Of a stretch of DNA of 8,134 nt, positions 1 to 5,516 are shown one piece after another. Source of the stretch: Desulfurococcales archaeon (GTDB taxonomy: Archaea > Thermoproteota > Thermoprotei_A > Sulfolobales > Ignisphaeraceae); NCBI GenBank assembly GCA_028276605.1, contig JAPYWC010000029.1, forward strand, positions 1-8,134, given 5' to 3'. Positions within the stretch are counted from its first letter, which is position 1; every line of letters begins with the position of its first letter. Position numbers and translations under genes: made by a program. A model generated the notes under the pieces. It was not told the origin of the DNA. It saw only the letters and a program-made list of their open reading frames with translations, and did no database searches.

Positions 1-30
1 ACGGGCGCGCCCAACTATTGCAATATTCAA
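1..30 (-). CDS. Possible 5' end of a leftward gene (partial)
   Basis: Reading leftward from a TTG at 30-28 gives the open frame MNIAIVGRAR up to the window edge. An AGGTGA ribosome-site-like sequence lies 7 nt upstream of the TTG (complement of 38-43), which is what makes a start here credible. The hydrophobic strand followed by VGR would fit the first beta strand of many nucleotide-binding proteins, but ten residues cannot assign a family. The frame remains open upstream to a stop at 76-78 with no other start codon. If real, the gene is divergent from the CinA-like gene and shares the 31-220 intergenic region with it. Confidence 0.3.
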   Translation of the reverse strand, partial: MNIAIVGRAR

Positions 31-73
31 TGGTCTTTCACCTACGAAACATGGTCTTAAGCTACACTGAATT

Positions 74-97
74 CTTCAAAAATCAATTAATTTGAAG
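74..97. repeat. Perfect 7-bp inverted repeat, 10-bp spacer
   Basis: CTTCAAA at 74-80 is mirrored by TTTGAAG at 91-97 around an AT-rich centre. It lies between the possible leftward gene start at 30 and the rightward CinA-like gene at 221. The AT-rich centre could double as a TATA element for the leftward gene, so an operator role is possible. This is inference from symmetry and position only. Confidence 0.4.
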
Positions 98-148
98 CAC
101 ACAATGCTTTCCGTTACTTAACCTACTTTACGTTAGTGAGAAACACAC

Positions 149-156
149 CTTTAAAG
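149..156 (+). promoter_or_regulatory. Weak TATA-like element upstream of CinA-like gene
   Basis: CTTTAAAG at 149-156 is preceded by a purine-containing stretch (GAGAAACACAC). An archaeal start site would fall about 25 bp downstream, near 178, leaving a leader of about 40 nt that contains the GAGGCGA ribosome site at 213-219. The element is palindromic, so it could serve either strand. No other part of 31-220 shows a gene. Confidence 0.35.
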
Positions 157-220
157 CCTTTTGAGACACTCTAATGGAGCAAAGATTTTAGTAATTTAGT
201 GAAGTAGCTGTTGAGGCGAG

Positions 221-1042
221 ATGCAGTTGCGACAACACCTCACTGCATGGATATTTACATTGGGAACAGAACTTGCACAAGGAAGGGTTGTAAATACTAA
301 TGGAAGCTATTTAGGGAGAAGACTAACACTTTTGGGATTTAAAGTACTTGGAATACTAACCCTTGTAGATGACGTTGATCTGATCGCTAAATACCTGCTA
401 TATGTACTAAATGAGAAGCCAAAGCTTATTGTTACTACAGGAGGTTTAGGACCTACACCAGACGATTTAACGCTTGAGGCTATAGCAAAAGCCCTTAATA
501 GAAGGCTCATCTTAAATGCAGAGGCTTTTGAAATGGTGAAGAGGAGGGTATCTGAAAGAGGATTCCAGATGACCCCAGAGAGAGCTAAAATGGCATATCT
601 TCCAGAAGGCGGTATACCAATACCTAACCCTGTTGGTACTGCTCCTGGATGCTGGATAGAATATGAGGGTACTATTATTATATCATTACCTGGGGTGCCA
701 AAGGAGATGGAGGCTATGTGGGAGAGCTGGGTAGAGCCAAGGATAAGAAAGCTTGTACCAAACATCTTTATCGCTGAAACCACTATAGAAACTGTTGGGG
801 TTCCTGAGGCATCTCTAGCCCCTCTAATAAGCAGAATTATGAAGAGCTATACCAACGTCTATATAAAGTCCCATCCTAAAGGATTGAAAGAGGGGAAATC
901 GTGGGTTGATATATATATAATGGTCTCAGATAGTGATAAAGATAAAGTGATTGGTATGCTTAACGAGCTTATCAAGATTGTTGTTGATTTTGTTGCGAGT
1001 CTTGGGGGTTCCGCTGCTGTTGTTGAGACGAGGATTGTTTAA
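221..1042 (+). CDS. CinA-like molybdopterin-binding-fold protein (COG1058 type)
   Basis: This 273-residue protein has the MoaB/MogA-like MoCF_biosynth fold found at the N-terminus of CinA. Family signatures are GTEL at 15-18 (usual GxEL), NTN at 25-27, TTGGLGPTPDD at 72-82, NPVGTAPG at 136-143 and LPGVPKEM at 156-163. Residues from about 185 to 255 fit the small C-terminal region seen in CinA-like proteins. The bacterial CinA C-terminal nicotinamide-nucleotide amidase (PncC) domain is absent, as is usual for stand-alone archaeal members. Bacterial relatives have been linked to ADP-ribose or NMN pyrophosphatase-type chemistry; the archaeal role is not settled and I do not assign a substrate. 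The ATG at 221 has GAGGCGA 1 nt upstream; TTG at 227 is an alternative start with better spacing, and family homology begins near residue 8. The last 23 codons overlap the opposing primase-like gene. Confidence 0.88.
   Translation: MQLRQHLTAWIFTLGTELAQGRVVNTNGSYLGRRLTLLGFKVLGILTLVDDVDLIAKYLLYVLNEKPKLIVTTGGLGPTPDDLTLEAIAKALNRRLILNAEAFEMVKRRVSERGFQMTPERAKMAYLPEGGIPIPNPVGTAPGCWIEYEGTIIISLPGVPKEMEAMWESWVEPRIRKLVPNIFIAETTIETVGVPEASLAPLISRIMKSYTNVYIKSHPKGLKEGKSWVDIYIMVSDSDKDKVIGMLNELIKIVVDFVASLGGSAAVVETRIV
972..1042. other. Convergent 71-bp coding overlap
   Basis: The 3' ends of the CinA-like gene (stop at 1040-1042) and the leftward primase-like gene (stop at 974-972) overlap. The rightward frame reads a Val/Ala/Gly-rich end, while the leftward frame reads the Gln-rich tail of the primase-like protein. 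The stretch is rich in GTTGTT (CAACAA on the other strand), which explains both biased compositions. Each gene's transcription must end inside the other's coding sequence. A pyrimidine-rich tract around 1088-1130 on the + strand might help terminate the rightward transcript. Confidence 0.8.
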
Positions 1043-2480
1043 ACCATTTGAGGAGAGTGTGGTGCTTGATTAGAGGCTCTACATTAACAGGCTTTCTCTC
1101 AATCTTCACAATCTTTTGAACTTCTTCTTGTGGCACAGGTTCGATTAGCTCCTCGACAACCTTTTTGACAAAACCATCTCGAACAGGTTCATAAACATGT
1201 TTATAGAACTTTTGTGGGTCAACCAAGATGTGTTTGGGGAATCTAGCCACATACTTTAAGGCCGCTTCCCATGCTAGATCAAATGGTAGTACTGCCTCAA
1301 TCTTTCTAACAATCTGCCTATCAAAGTCCTCTGGTGTTTGCTCTTTGCCACCTATCATGAAGTATCCTCTCGATGATATCTCTGCACCATCATTAACCGG
1401 TAAGATGTCGGTAGGTCCTCGCACTATTTCCTTCTCTTCCACGCCTTTGCTGCGCTCTGAATCAATAGCTCTTTTGTGATAGGCCTTGAACCTGCCATAA
1501 TACTTCAGATAAGCGTAAAATATTGCCCTGTTCAAGCCAAAACTCTTCGCCTTCTCTAAATCACCTGTTAATATGTAATACCTTGCTGCTTGAAGTAATG
1601 CCATTACGCTGAATCTATCAATCTCACCTTCGATCTTGACCTTCCGTACCGCACTGATCTGTGTTCTGCCTCGGTATCTTCTACTAGTAAGGAGCTTGAG
1701 AGCTTCTTTAACAATGTTTTCTGCCTCATCTGGGCTATAGTAACGCCATGAATCATCGCTCCTAAAGTTTGTTGGGTTAGCCCAACTAATGTCAAATGAG
1801 TCAAGGTTGCGGGGATCGATAACAACTGCAACAAGGTCATGCTTTCTGTGCAGTGATAAAGGTACTGTGAAAACTCTCTTCATATCTATAAGGTTCTCTA
1901 CCTTTACTTTGCCTCCAGACTTCTTAACTATCTCCTCTATCCTGTCCTTAACACCTTCAAGAACGTACTCAACAATAGCATACGCAACATCTACAGGATT
2001 ATAAGTGCTATACGCTTCTGGTGGAATTGCTTTCTCATGCAACCTGACATGTGCTCCCTCACCACTCCACACAATGTAGACAGATTTCGAAACACCGCTT
2101 CTCTCAAGAAACTCAACAATAATCTTTGCAACTTCTATGGCTAGCCTCCAGTTCTCCAAACCCTCAACATCAATATCCCAGAAAGGTGTTGCAGATACTA
2201 TATTCAGCGGATTATTGACATCATCTGCAGAGCCTAGAACTCCGTATTGAGCTATTGATGCGTAAACAGTTCTTACACCAAGGCTCTTATACTTTACGAG
2301 CAGGTTCAGCAAATCATTTGGGGAATCAAGTTTTAGAGGCTTGCCTGCAACATACCTCACAAATATTCTTCCACTCTCAACACCTCCTTCAAGTGCAACC
2401 CACCTATTCTTGCAGAACTCAAAGACAGTTTCTTTTACTATGGGGTTAGAGTAATGCTTTATAATATCGCTGAACTCCAT
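972..2480 (-). CDS. PriS-like archaeo-eukaryotic primase (AEP) superfamily protein, zinc knuckle absent
   Basis: This 502-residue protein matches the catalytic core of the archaeal/eukaryotic primase small subunit. The region 68-104 follows the PriS layout (VYASIAQY, then motif I WDIDVE with D102 and D104). Motif II is SGEGAHVRL at 139-147, with H144. Motif III is LIDMKRVFTVPLSLHRKH at 197-214, with D199, S209 and H211. These are the metal- and nucleotide-binding positions of AEP polymerases, so DNA/RNA priming or gap-filling synthesis is plausible. PriS normally carries a Cys/His zinc knuckle just after motif I; here that stretch has none and the whole protein has a single cysteine (C23). 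Known PriS proteins are about 330-350 residues; here about 290-480 is an extra region I cannot assign, followed by a Ser/Gln-rich tail at 482-502. It is therefore more likely a paralogue than the replicative PriS. A TATA box at 2521-2530 gives it its own promoter; GGGGA at 2495-2491 is a weak ribosome site. Confidence 0.82.
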   Translation of the reverse strand: MEFSDIIKHYSNPIVKETVFEFCKNRWVALEGGVESGRIFVRYVAGKPLKLDSPNDLLNLLVKYKSLGVRTVYASIAQYGVLGSADDVNNPLNIVSATPFWDIDVEGLENWRLAIEVAKIIVEFLERSGVSKSVYIVWSGEGAHVRLHEKAIPPEAYSTYNPVDVAYAIVEYVLEGVKDRIEEIVKKSGGKVKVENLIDMKRVFTVPLSLHRKHDLVAVVIDPRNLDSFDISWANPTNFRSDDSWRYYSPDEAENIVKEALKLLTSRRYRGRTQISAVRKVKIEGEIDRFSVMALLQAARYYILTGDLEKAKSFGLNRAIFYAYLKYYGRFKAYHKRAIDSERSKGVEEKEIVRGPTDILPVNDGAEISSRGYFMIGGKEQTPEDFDRQIVRKIEAVLPFDLAWEAALKYVARFPKHILVDPQKFYKHVYEPVRDGFVKKVVEELIEPVPQEEVQKIVKIERKPVNVEPLIKHHTLLKWFKQSSSQQQQRNPQDSQQNQQQS

Positions 2481-2520
2481 GCTGAAAACATCCCCTGAGA
2501 ATAATTAGTTCCTCAATCAC

Positions 2521-2530
2521 AATATTTAAA
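2521..2530 (-). promoter_or_regulatory. TATA-box promoter of the primase-like gene
   Basis: On the - strand this is TTTAAATATT, about 40-50 nt upstream of the ATG at 2480. A start site about 25 bp downstream would lie near 2500, leaving a leader of about 20 nt. It suggests that the primase-like gene can be transcribed independently of the radical SAM gene upstream. Confidence 0.5.
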
Positions 2531-2542
2531 TTATGAGGCTTG

Positions 2543-2562
2543 ATACATGGTTATACATGGTT
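2543..2562. repeat. Perfect tandem 10-bp repeat (ATACATGGTT x2)
   Basis: Two identical, abutting copies lie at 2543-2552 and 2553-2562, between the radical SAM stop and the primase-like gene's TATA box. On the - strand they end about 12 bp upstream of that TATA box, where archaeal activators or repressors often bind. The 10-bp period places both copies on nearly the same face of the helix. Function is inferred from position alone. Confidence 0.55.
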
Positions 2563-2565
2563 CGT

Positions 2566-2587
2566 GATATCGCTAGCGCGAAATATC
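2566..2587 (-). other. Hairpin spanning the radical SAM stop codon
   Basis: GATATCGC at 2566-2573 can pair with GCG (2578-2580) and ATATC (2583-2587), with a two-base bulge and a 4-nt loop. It covers the leftward gene's TAG stop at 2575-2573 and includes the palindrome CGCTAGCG. There is no U-run after it on the - strand, so it is not a classical terminator; it may be a 3'-end or processing structure, or chance. Confidence 0.3.
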
Positions 2588-3718
2588 CCTCCATAAAAGA
2601 CCTAGCTTATCGGCATACTCATAAACTTCCTCAAGTTCCTCCATCTTCGGTCTCCTAGCTATCTCCTTATATTGGTAAGCCTTGTATTCCGGTCTATACT
2701 GATCCATTATGTTAACTAGTACCCTATCCTTGGGCAAGTTATCCGCTATCCACTTAAGCACTTTCTTGGAGCAGCAATCCACATGATTTGGAAGCACGAG
2801 ATGCCTTATTATCATATCGCCCCACTCAACCGCAATCTTATGATTTCTTCCAACAACTTCGACGTATCTTGGCACCTTCGATAGCCTAAGAGCACACTCG
2901 TCGTTGCCGTACTTGAAGTCTGGAAGCCAAATATCTATAACATGTTTCAAGAGATCCATACTCTCTAAGCTCATGTAGAAGTTGCTATTCCATAGCTGTG
3001 CAATGTTAGTTTCGAGGTACTTTAAGCTTTCTAGTATTGTATGGAGATTTGGTGTAGGCTCTCCACCTACATGATTAATGTTTCTTGCTCCATCTTCCTT
3101 AAGCTCTTTCTGAATCAATGCCAACTGCCTTGGTGTCACTTCAACTCCTCCGAATGGATTCTCCTGAGATATATCCCAGTTCTGGCAGAAGACACACCTA
3201 AAGTTGCAACTTCCATAGAATATTGTACCGCTGGGTACTAGAGGGGCTTCCTCACCCAAGTGCAGGAACCAGCTATGAACATAAGTCTTTGTTGATAGCC
3301 TACAGACACCTACCTTACCACTAGTTCTATCAACACCACATCTCCATTCGCAGAACCTGCAACTCTTTAGAATCCTATGAGCAATTTCAATCTTTAAGTC
3401 TAGGTAGCTTCTCTGAGCCTCTCTATAGCTTTTCTTGAACTCATCAAACCTTATCCGCTCCCTTCTAATCTCATTCCAAAGGGATACAAAGCTTTTCTCC
3501 AACTCCTTATGAACACCCCACAGACAATCCATATCACAGCTCTCAAACCTTATATCGCTCGGAACCTCAATAACCTTTACAATGTGAAACTTCGCTGGAA
3601 GGTTTTCTAACAGTACTGCATAGTACCAACTAAGAACTCTCCTAAAGGTTTCATTCTCAAGCGCTTCAACAGCATCGGGTCTGACTATGTACCAGTAATG
3701 CCTTACATTATTCAGCAT
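2573..3718 (-). CDS. Radical SAM protein, PflX/COG1313 type
   Basis: This 381-residue protein has the radical SAM [4Fe-4S] motif CNFRCVFC (C171, C175, C178), preceded by a second cysteine cluster C120-x2-C123-x3-C127-x11-C139. That pair of clusters, with the following NWDIS and the GGEPTPN segment at 218-224, is the signature of proteins annotated as pyruvate formate-lyase activating enzyme homologues (PflX). Radical SAM enzymes cleave S-adenosylmethionine to make a 5'-deoxyadenosyl radical; the substrate of this subgroup is unknown to me, and no glycyl-radical enzyme is in the window. WLPDFKYGNDECA at 264-276 and the DCC at 314-316 are further conserved-looking segments. Residues 1-115 form a charged, partly helical extension before the first cysteine cluster. 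The gene is divergent from the thiolase. AGGA, complement of 3726-3729, is a ribosome-site candidate 7 nt before the ATG. Confidence 0.87.
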   Translation of the reverse strand: MLNNVRHYWYIVRPDAVEALENETFRRVLSWYYAVLLENLPAKFHIVKVIEVPSDIRFESCDMDCLWGVHKELEKSFVSLWNEIRRERIRFDEFKKSYREAQRSYLDLKIEIAHRILKSCRFCEWRCGVDRTSGKVGVCRLSTKTYVHSWFLHLGEEAPLVPSGTIFYGSCNFRCVFCQNWDISQENPFGGVEVTPRQLALIQKELKEDGARNINHVGGEPTPNLHTILESLKYLETNIAQLWNSNFYMSLESMDLLKHVIDIWLPDFKYGNDECALRLSKVPRYVEVVGRNHKIAVEWGDMIIRHLVLPNHVDCCSKKVLKWIADNLPKDRVLVNIMDQYRPEYKAYQYKEIARRPKMEELEEVYEYADKLGLLWRDISR

Positions 3719-3720
3719 GG

Positions 3721-3736
3721 GGGGTTCCTATACCCC
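3721..3736 (-). promoter_or_regulatory. Leader hairpin with ribosome site in loop
   Basis: In the leftward transcript GGGGU (3736-3732) and ACCCC (3725-3721) can form a five-pair GC-rich stem around the loop AUAGGA. The loop holds the only AGGA ribosome-site candidate for the radical SAM gene, and the stem ends 2 nt before its AUG. This arrangement could control translation initiation. The pairing is visible in the sequence; the control is inference. Confidence 0.4.
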
Positions 3737-3739
3737 GAT

Positions 3740-3755
3740 AATCATCATTATGATT
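3740..3755. repeat. 6-bp inverted repeat in divergent promoter region
   Basis: AATCAT at 3740-3745 is mirrored by ATGATT at 3750-3755 with a 4-bp spacer. It lies 22-37 bp upstream of the radical SAM ATG, where that gene's start site or TATA region should be. It could be an operator half-site pair, but repeats this short arise easily in AT-rich DNA. Confidence 0.3.
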
Positions 3756-3811
3756 CTCGCTTCAGTGGGCATGACTTAAGACATCCCCACAAACAAGTTA
3801 CTGTGAAACAG

Positions 3812-3830
3812 GAAAATATACTTTATATAA
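3812..3830 (+). promoter_or_regulatory. BRE/TATA promoter of the thiolase-DUF35 operon
   Basis: TTTATATAA at 3822-3830 is a strong archaeal TATA box, with the A-rich BRE-like GAAAATA at 3812-3818 just before it. Transcription would start near 3850-3855, giving a leader of about 15 nt that contains the ribosome site GAGGTGAT at 3858-3865. This is the clearest promoter in the window. Confidence 0.72.
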
Positions 3831-3840
3831 CCCTGCCTAA

Positions 3841-3872
3841 GTGATGTATACTTTGATGAGGTGATGTATGCT
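3841..3872 (+). repeat. 12-bp direct repeat at the thiolase start site
   Basis: GTGATGTATACT at 3841-3852 recurs as GTGATGTATGCT at 3861-3872 (11 of 12 identical), 20 bp apart, about two helical turns. The first copy covers the predicted transcription start; the second covers the ribosome site and start codon. The second copy's sequence is partly dictated by those signals, which weakens the case for an operator. Confidence 0.4.
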
Positions 3873-5022
3873 GAGGAAAGTCTATGTCGTAGGCGTCGGA
3901 ATGACCAAAGTTGATAGGCATTATGATAAAGGGTTCCAGGAATTGGCTCACCTTGCTGTTAAGAATCTTGTAAATGATGTTAAGGACTTCAAGCCTGAGG
4001 CGATAGTTGTTGGCAACATGATGAGCAGCTCCCTTTACCAGCAAGACTCACTAGCAGCTCTAGTGGCTGATGCTGTTGGTTTGAGAGGTAAAGGAGGGTT
4101 TAAAGTTGAGGCGGCATGTGGTAGTGGAGGACACGCTGTAGCTGCGGGTTTTGCTCTTGTAGCATCAGGGCTCTACGACCAGGTTCTTGTTATAGGTGTT
4201 GAAAAAATGTCTGACTATCCAACACGAACAGTCACATCAGCACTAGCTCAAGCAGCTGACTTTGAACATGAAACAATTTATGGCGCTAGCTTTGTGGCTC
4301 TAAATGCACTTGTCATGAGGCTTTACATGCATGCTTATGGGGCTAAGAGAGAGGATCTAGCTTTATGGCCTGTTAGAATGCATGAGTATGGATCGCAGAA
4401 CCCCTACGCGCAGCTAAGGAATAGGATCACTGTTGAGGATGTGTTGAAGTCTGCTGTTATTGCAGACCCTATTAGGCTCATGGACTCTGCTCCAATTGGT
4501 GATGGAGCCGCTGCTGTCTTGCTTGCATCAGAGGATGTGGCTAGAAAGATCACAGATACACCTGTTCAAATAGCTGGCGTAGGGCTTGCCTCTGATGGCA
4601 TAGACCTTGCATCGAGGGAGGATCTTTTAAAGCCTATGAGTATTATATTAGCTAGCGAGAAAGCATACAAAATGGCTGGTATAGAGCCCAGGAATGTAGA
4701 TGTTGCAGAAATCCACGATGCGTTCACTATAACTGCATTGCTTTCGATTGAGGGCATGAAATTTGCGAACTTTGGCGAATCGTGGAAGCTCATAAAAGAG
4801 GGGAGATTTGCTGCAGGAGACAAACCTTCTATCAATCTTAGCGGAGGGTTAAAGGCACGAGGACACCCTGTAGGCGCTACTGGTGTATACCAAGTAGCTG
4901 AAATAGCTATGCAACTAAGAGGTGACTTTCCGGGGGTAAAAGCTGGTAAAGCTGAAATTGGCGTAGCAATGAACACTGGAGGTGTAGCGACCCTCACATC
5001 AGTAATTGTGTTGAAGAGGTGA
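3868..5022 (+). CDS. Archaeal thiolase (acetyl-CoA C-acetyltransferase family)
   Basis: This 384-residue thiolase joins two acetyl-CoA units to acetoacetyl-CoA, or the reverse, in the cytosol. The nucleophile is C84 in VEAACGSGGHA (80-90); VLVIGVEKMS at 106-115 is a typical thiolase segment. The later active-site blocks are EIHDAF at 281-286 (H283) and GGLKARGHPVGATG at 326-339 (H333). The SCP2-type motif HDCF is HDAF here, and there is no Cys in the closing NTGG loop (369-372), as opposed to the C-x-G of bacterial thiolases. This matches the archaeal thiolase group that works with HMG-CoA synthase and a DUF35 protein in mevalonate synthesis. The DUF35 gene starts 6 nt after its stop. HMG-CoA synthase, often adjacent in archaea, is not here, so a role in other acyl-CoA metabolism remains possible. 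The ATG at 3868 follows GAGGTGAT closely and a strong TATA box. Confidence 0.92.
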   Translation: MLRKVYVVGVGMTKVDRHYDKGFQELAHLAVKNLVNDVKDFKPEAIVVGNMMSSSLYQQDSLAALVADAVGLRGKGGFKVEAACGSGGHAVAAGFALVASGLYDQVLVIGVEKMSDYPTRTVTSALAQAADFEHETIYGASFVALNALVMRLYMHAYGAKREDLALWPVRMHEYGSQNPYAQLRNRITVEDVLKSAVIADPIRLMDSAPIGDGAAAVLLASEDVARKITDTPVQIAGVGLASDGIDLASREDLLKPMSIILASEKAYKMAGIEPRNVDVAEIHDAFTITALLSIEGMKFANFGESWKLIKEGRFAAGDKPSINLSGGLKARGHPVGATGVYQVAEIAMQLRGDFPGVKAGKAEIGVAMNTGGVATLTSVIVLKR

Positions 5023-5028
5023 AGGTAT

Positions 5029-5430
5029 ATGAAGATGTCTCCGGCTCGTGTTTGGAGGGAAAGAGGAGCAAGATACAGATTAGAGGGAGCAAAATGCAAG
5101 AAGTGTGGAAGGGTATTTTATCCACCAAAACCTGCCTGCCCTTACTGCGGACATCTAGAGGTTGAGAGGGTTGAGCTACCTAAGAAAGGAAAAGTTATTA
5201 GCTTCGCCATAGAGTACACGGTGCCTGAAAACTATAGGCACGAATCTCCCATCATTGTTGCATTAATAGAGCTTGAAAACGGTGTAAAGGTTCTCTCAAC
5301 ATTAACAGATGTAAAGCCTGAGGAAGTCTACATAGGGATGCCTGTTGAAGCAACTCTTAGAAAACTTTGGGAAGAATCTGAGGAAGGAATAATAGTTTAC
5401 GGATTAAAGTTTAAGCCACTAGAACAATAG
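5029..5430 (+). CDS. DUF35 zinc-ribbon/OB-fold acyl-CoA-binding partner of thiolase
   Basis: This 133-residue protein has an N-terminal amphipathic segment and a rubredoxin-like zinc ribbon with C23, C26, C37 and C40 (CKKCGR and CPYCG). An OB fold follows from about residue 52 to 130, with GKVISFAIEY and the PIIVALIEL strand. This is the standard DUF35 layout. In the structurally studied archaeal complex, the DUF35 subunit bridges thiolase and HMG-CoA synthase and contributes to a shared CoA-binding site that channels acetoacetyl-CoA. Its start is 6 nt beyond the thiolase TGA, and the ribosome site GAGGTGAAGG overlaps the end of the thiolase gene, so the two are co-transcribed and probably made in matched amounts. 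The length is normal and all four zinc cysteines are present. Confidence 0.9.
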   Translation: MKMSPARVWRERGARYRLEGAKCKKCGRVFYPPKPACPYCGHLEVERVELPKKGKVISFAIEYTVPENYRHESPIIVALIELENGVKVLSTLTDVKPEEVYIGMPVEATLRKLWEESEEGIIVYGLKFKPLEQ

Positions 5431-5433
5431 CAA

Positions 5434-5443
5434 ATTATATAAA
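5434..5443 (+). promoter_or_regulatory. TATA-like element after DUF35 gene
   Basis: ATTATATAAA at 5434-5443 lies only 3 bp beyond the DUF35 stop and would place a start site near 5464, giving a leader of about 50 nt for the K+ transporter gene. It competes with the element at 5457-5475 as that gene's promoter. Confidence 0.35.
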
Positions 5444-5456
5444 GACTCTTTTAAAC

Positions 5457-5475
5457 AACCTTTTTAAAGGTTTTT
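5457..5475 (+). promoter_or_regulatory. Palindromic T-rich element: promoter or terminator
   Basis: AACCTTT (5457-5463) and AAAGGTT (5466-5472) form a 7-bp inverted repeat with a 2-bp centre, followed by more T (5473-5475). Read as a promoter, TTTTTAAA is TATA-like and gives a start near 5490 with a leader of about 27 nt holding the ribosome site AGAGGT (5503-5508). Read as a terminator, the T-run suits archaeal transcript release after the DUF35 gene. A 2-nt loop makes a real RNA hairpin unlikely, so a DNA-level role is favoured. Confidence 0.4.
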
Positions 5476-5516
5476 AATTCATATAATCGGCTCGAATTTT
5501 TCAGAGGTACCAAGCG

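Noticed and set aside
1..12. GC-rich palindrome GGGCGCGCCC at the window start
   Set aside because: It fits codons of the possible leftward gene and has no partner repeat or flanking element in the window; simple chance is sufficient.
307..783. 158-codon leftward open frame
   Set aside because: It lies antisense to the well-supported CinA-like gene, has no family resemblance and no good ribosome site; it is a shadow of that gene.
905..922. ATATATATAA tract as an internal TATA promoter
   Set aside because: It is inside the CinA-like coding sequence (codons for VDIYIM), and no suitable rightward gene begins downstream before the convergent neighbour.
3690..3760. Possible C/D box small RNA on the - strand (ATGATGA near 3748 and CTGA near 3714)
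   Set aside because: The spacing between the boxes is too long for a guide unit, no second C'/D pair or terminal stem is evident, and the CTGA lies in the radical SAM coding start.
3823..4044. 73-codon leftward frame across the thiolase promoter
   Set aside because: It runs through the TATA box, ribosome site and start of the thiolase gene and shows no recognisable protein features.
4566..5099. 177-codon leftward open frame
   Set aside because: It is antisense to the thiolase and DUF35 genes, both with intact motifs; the Pro/Ser/Ala-rich composition is typical of a reverse-frame artefact.
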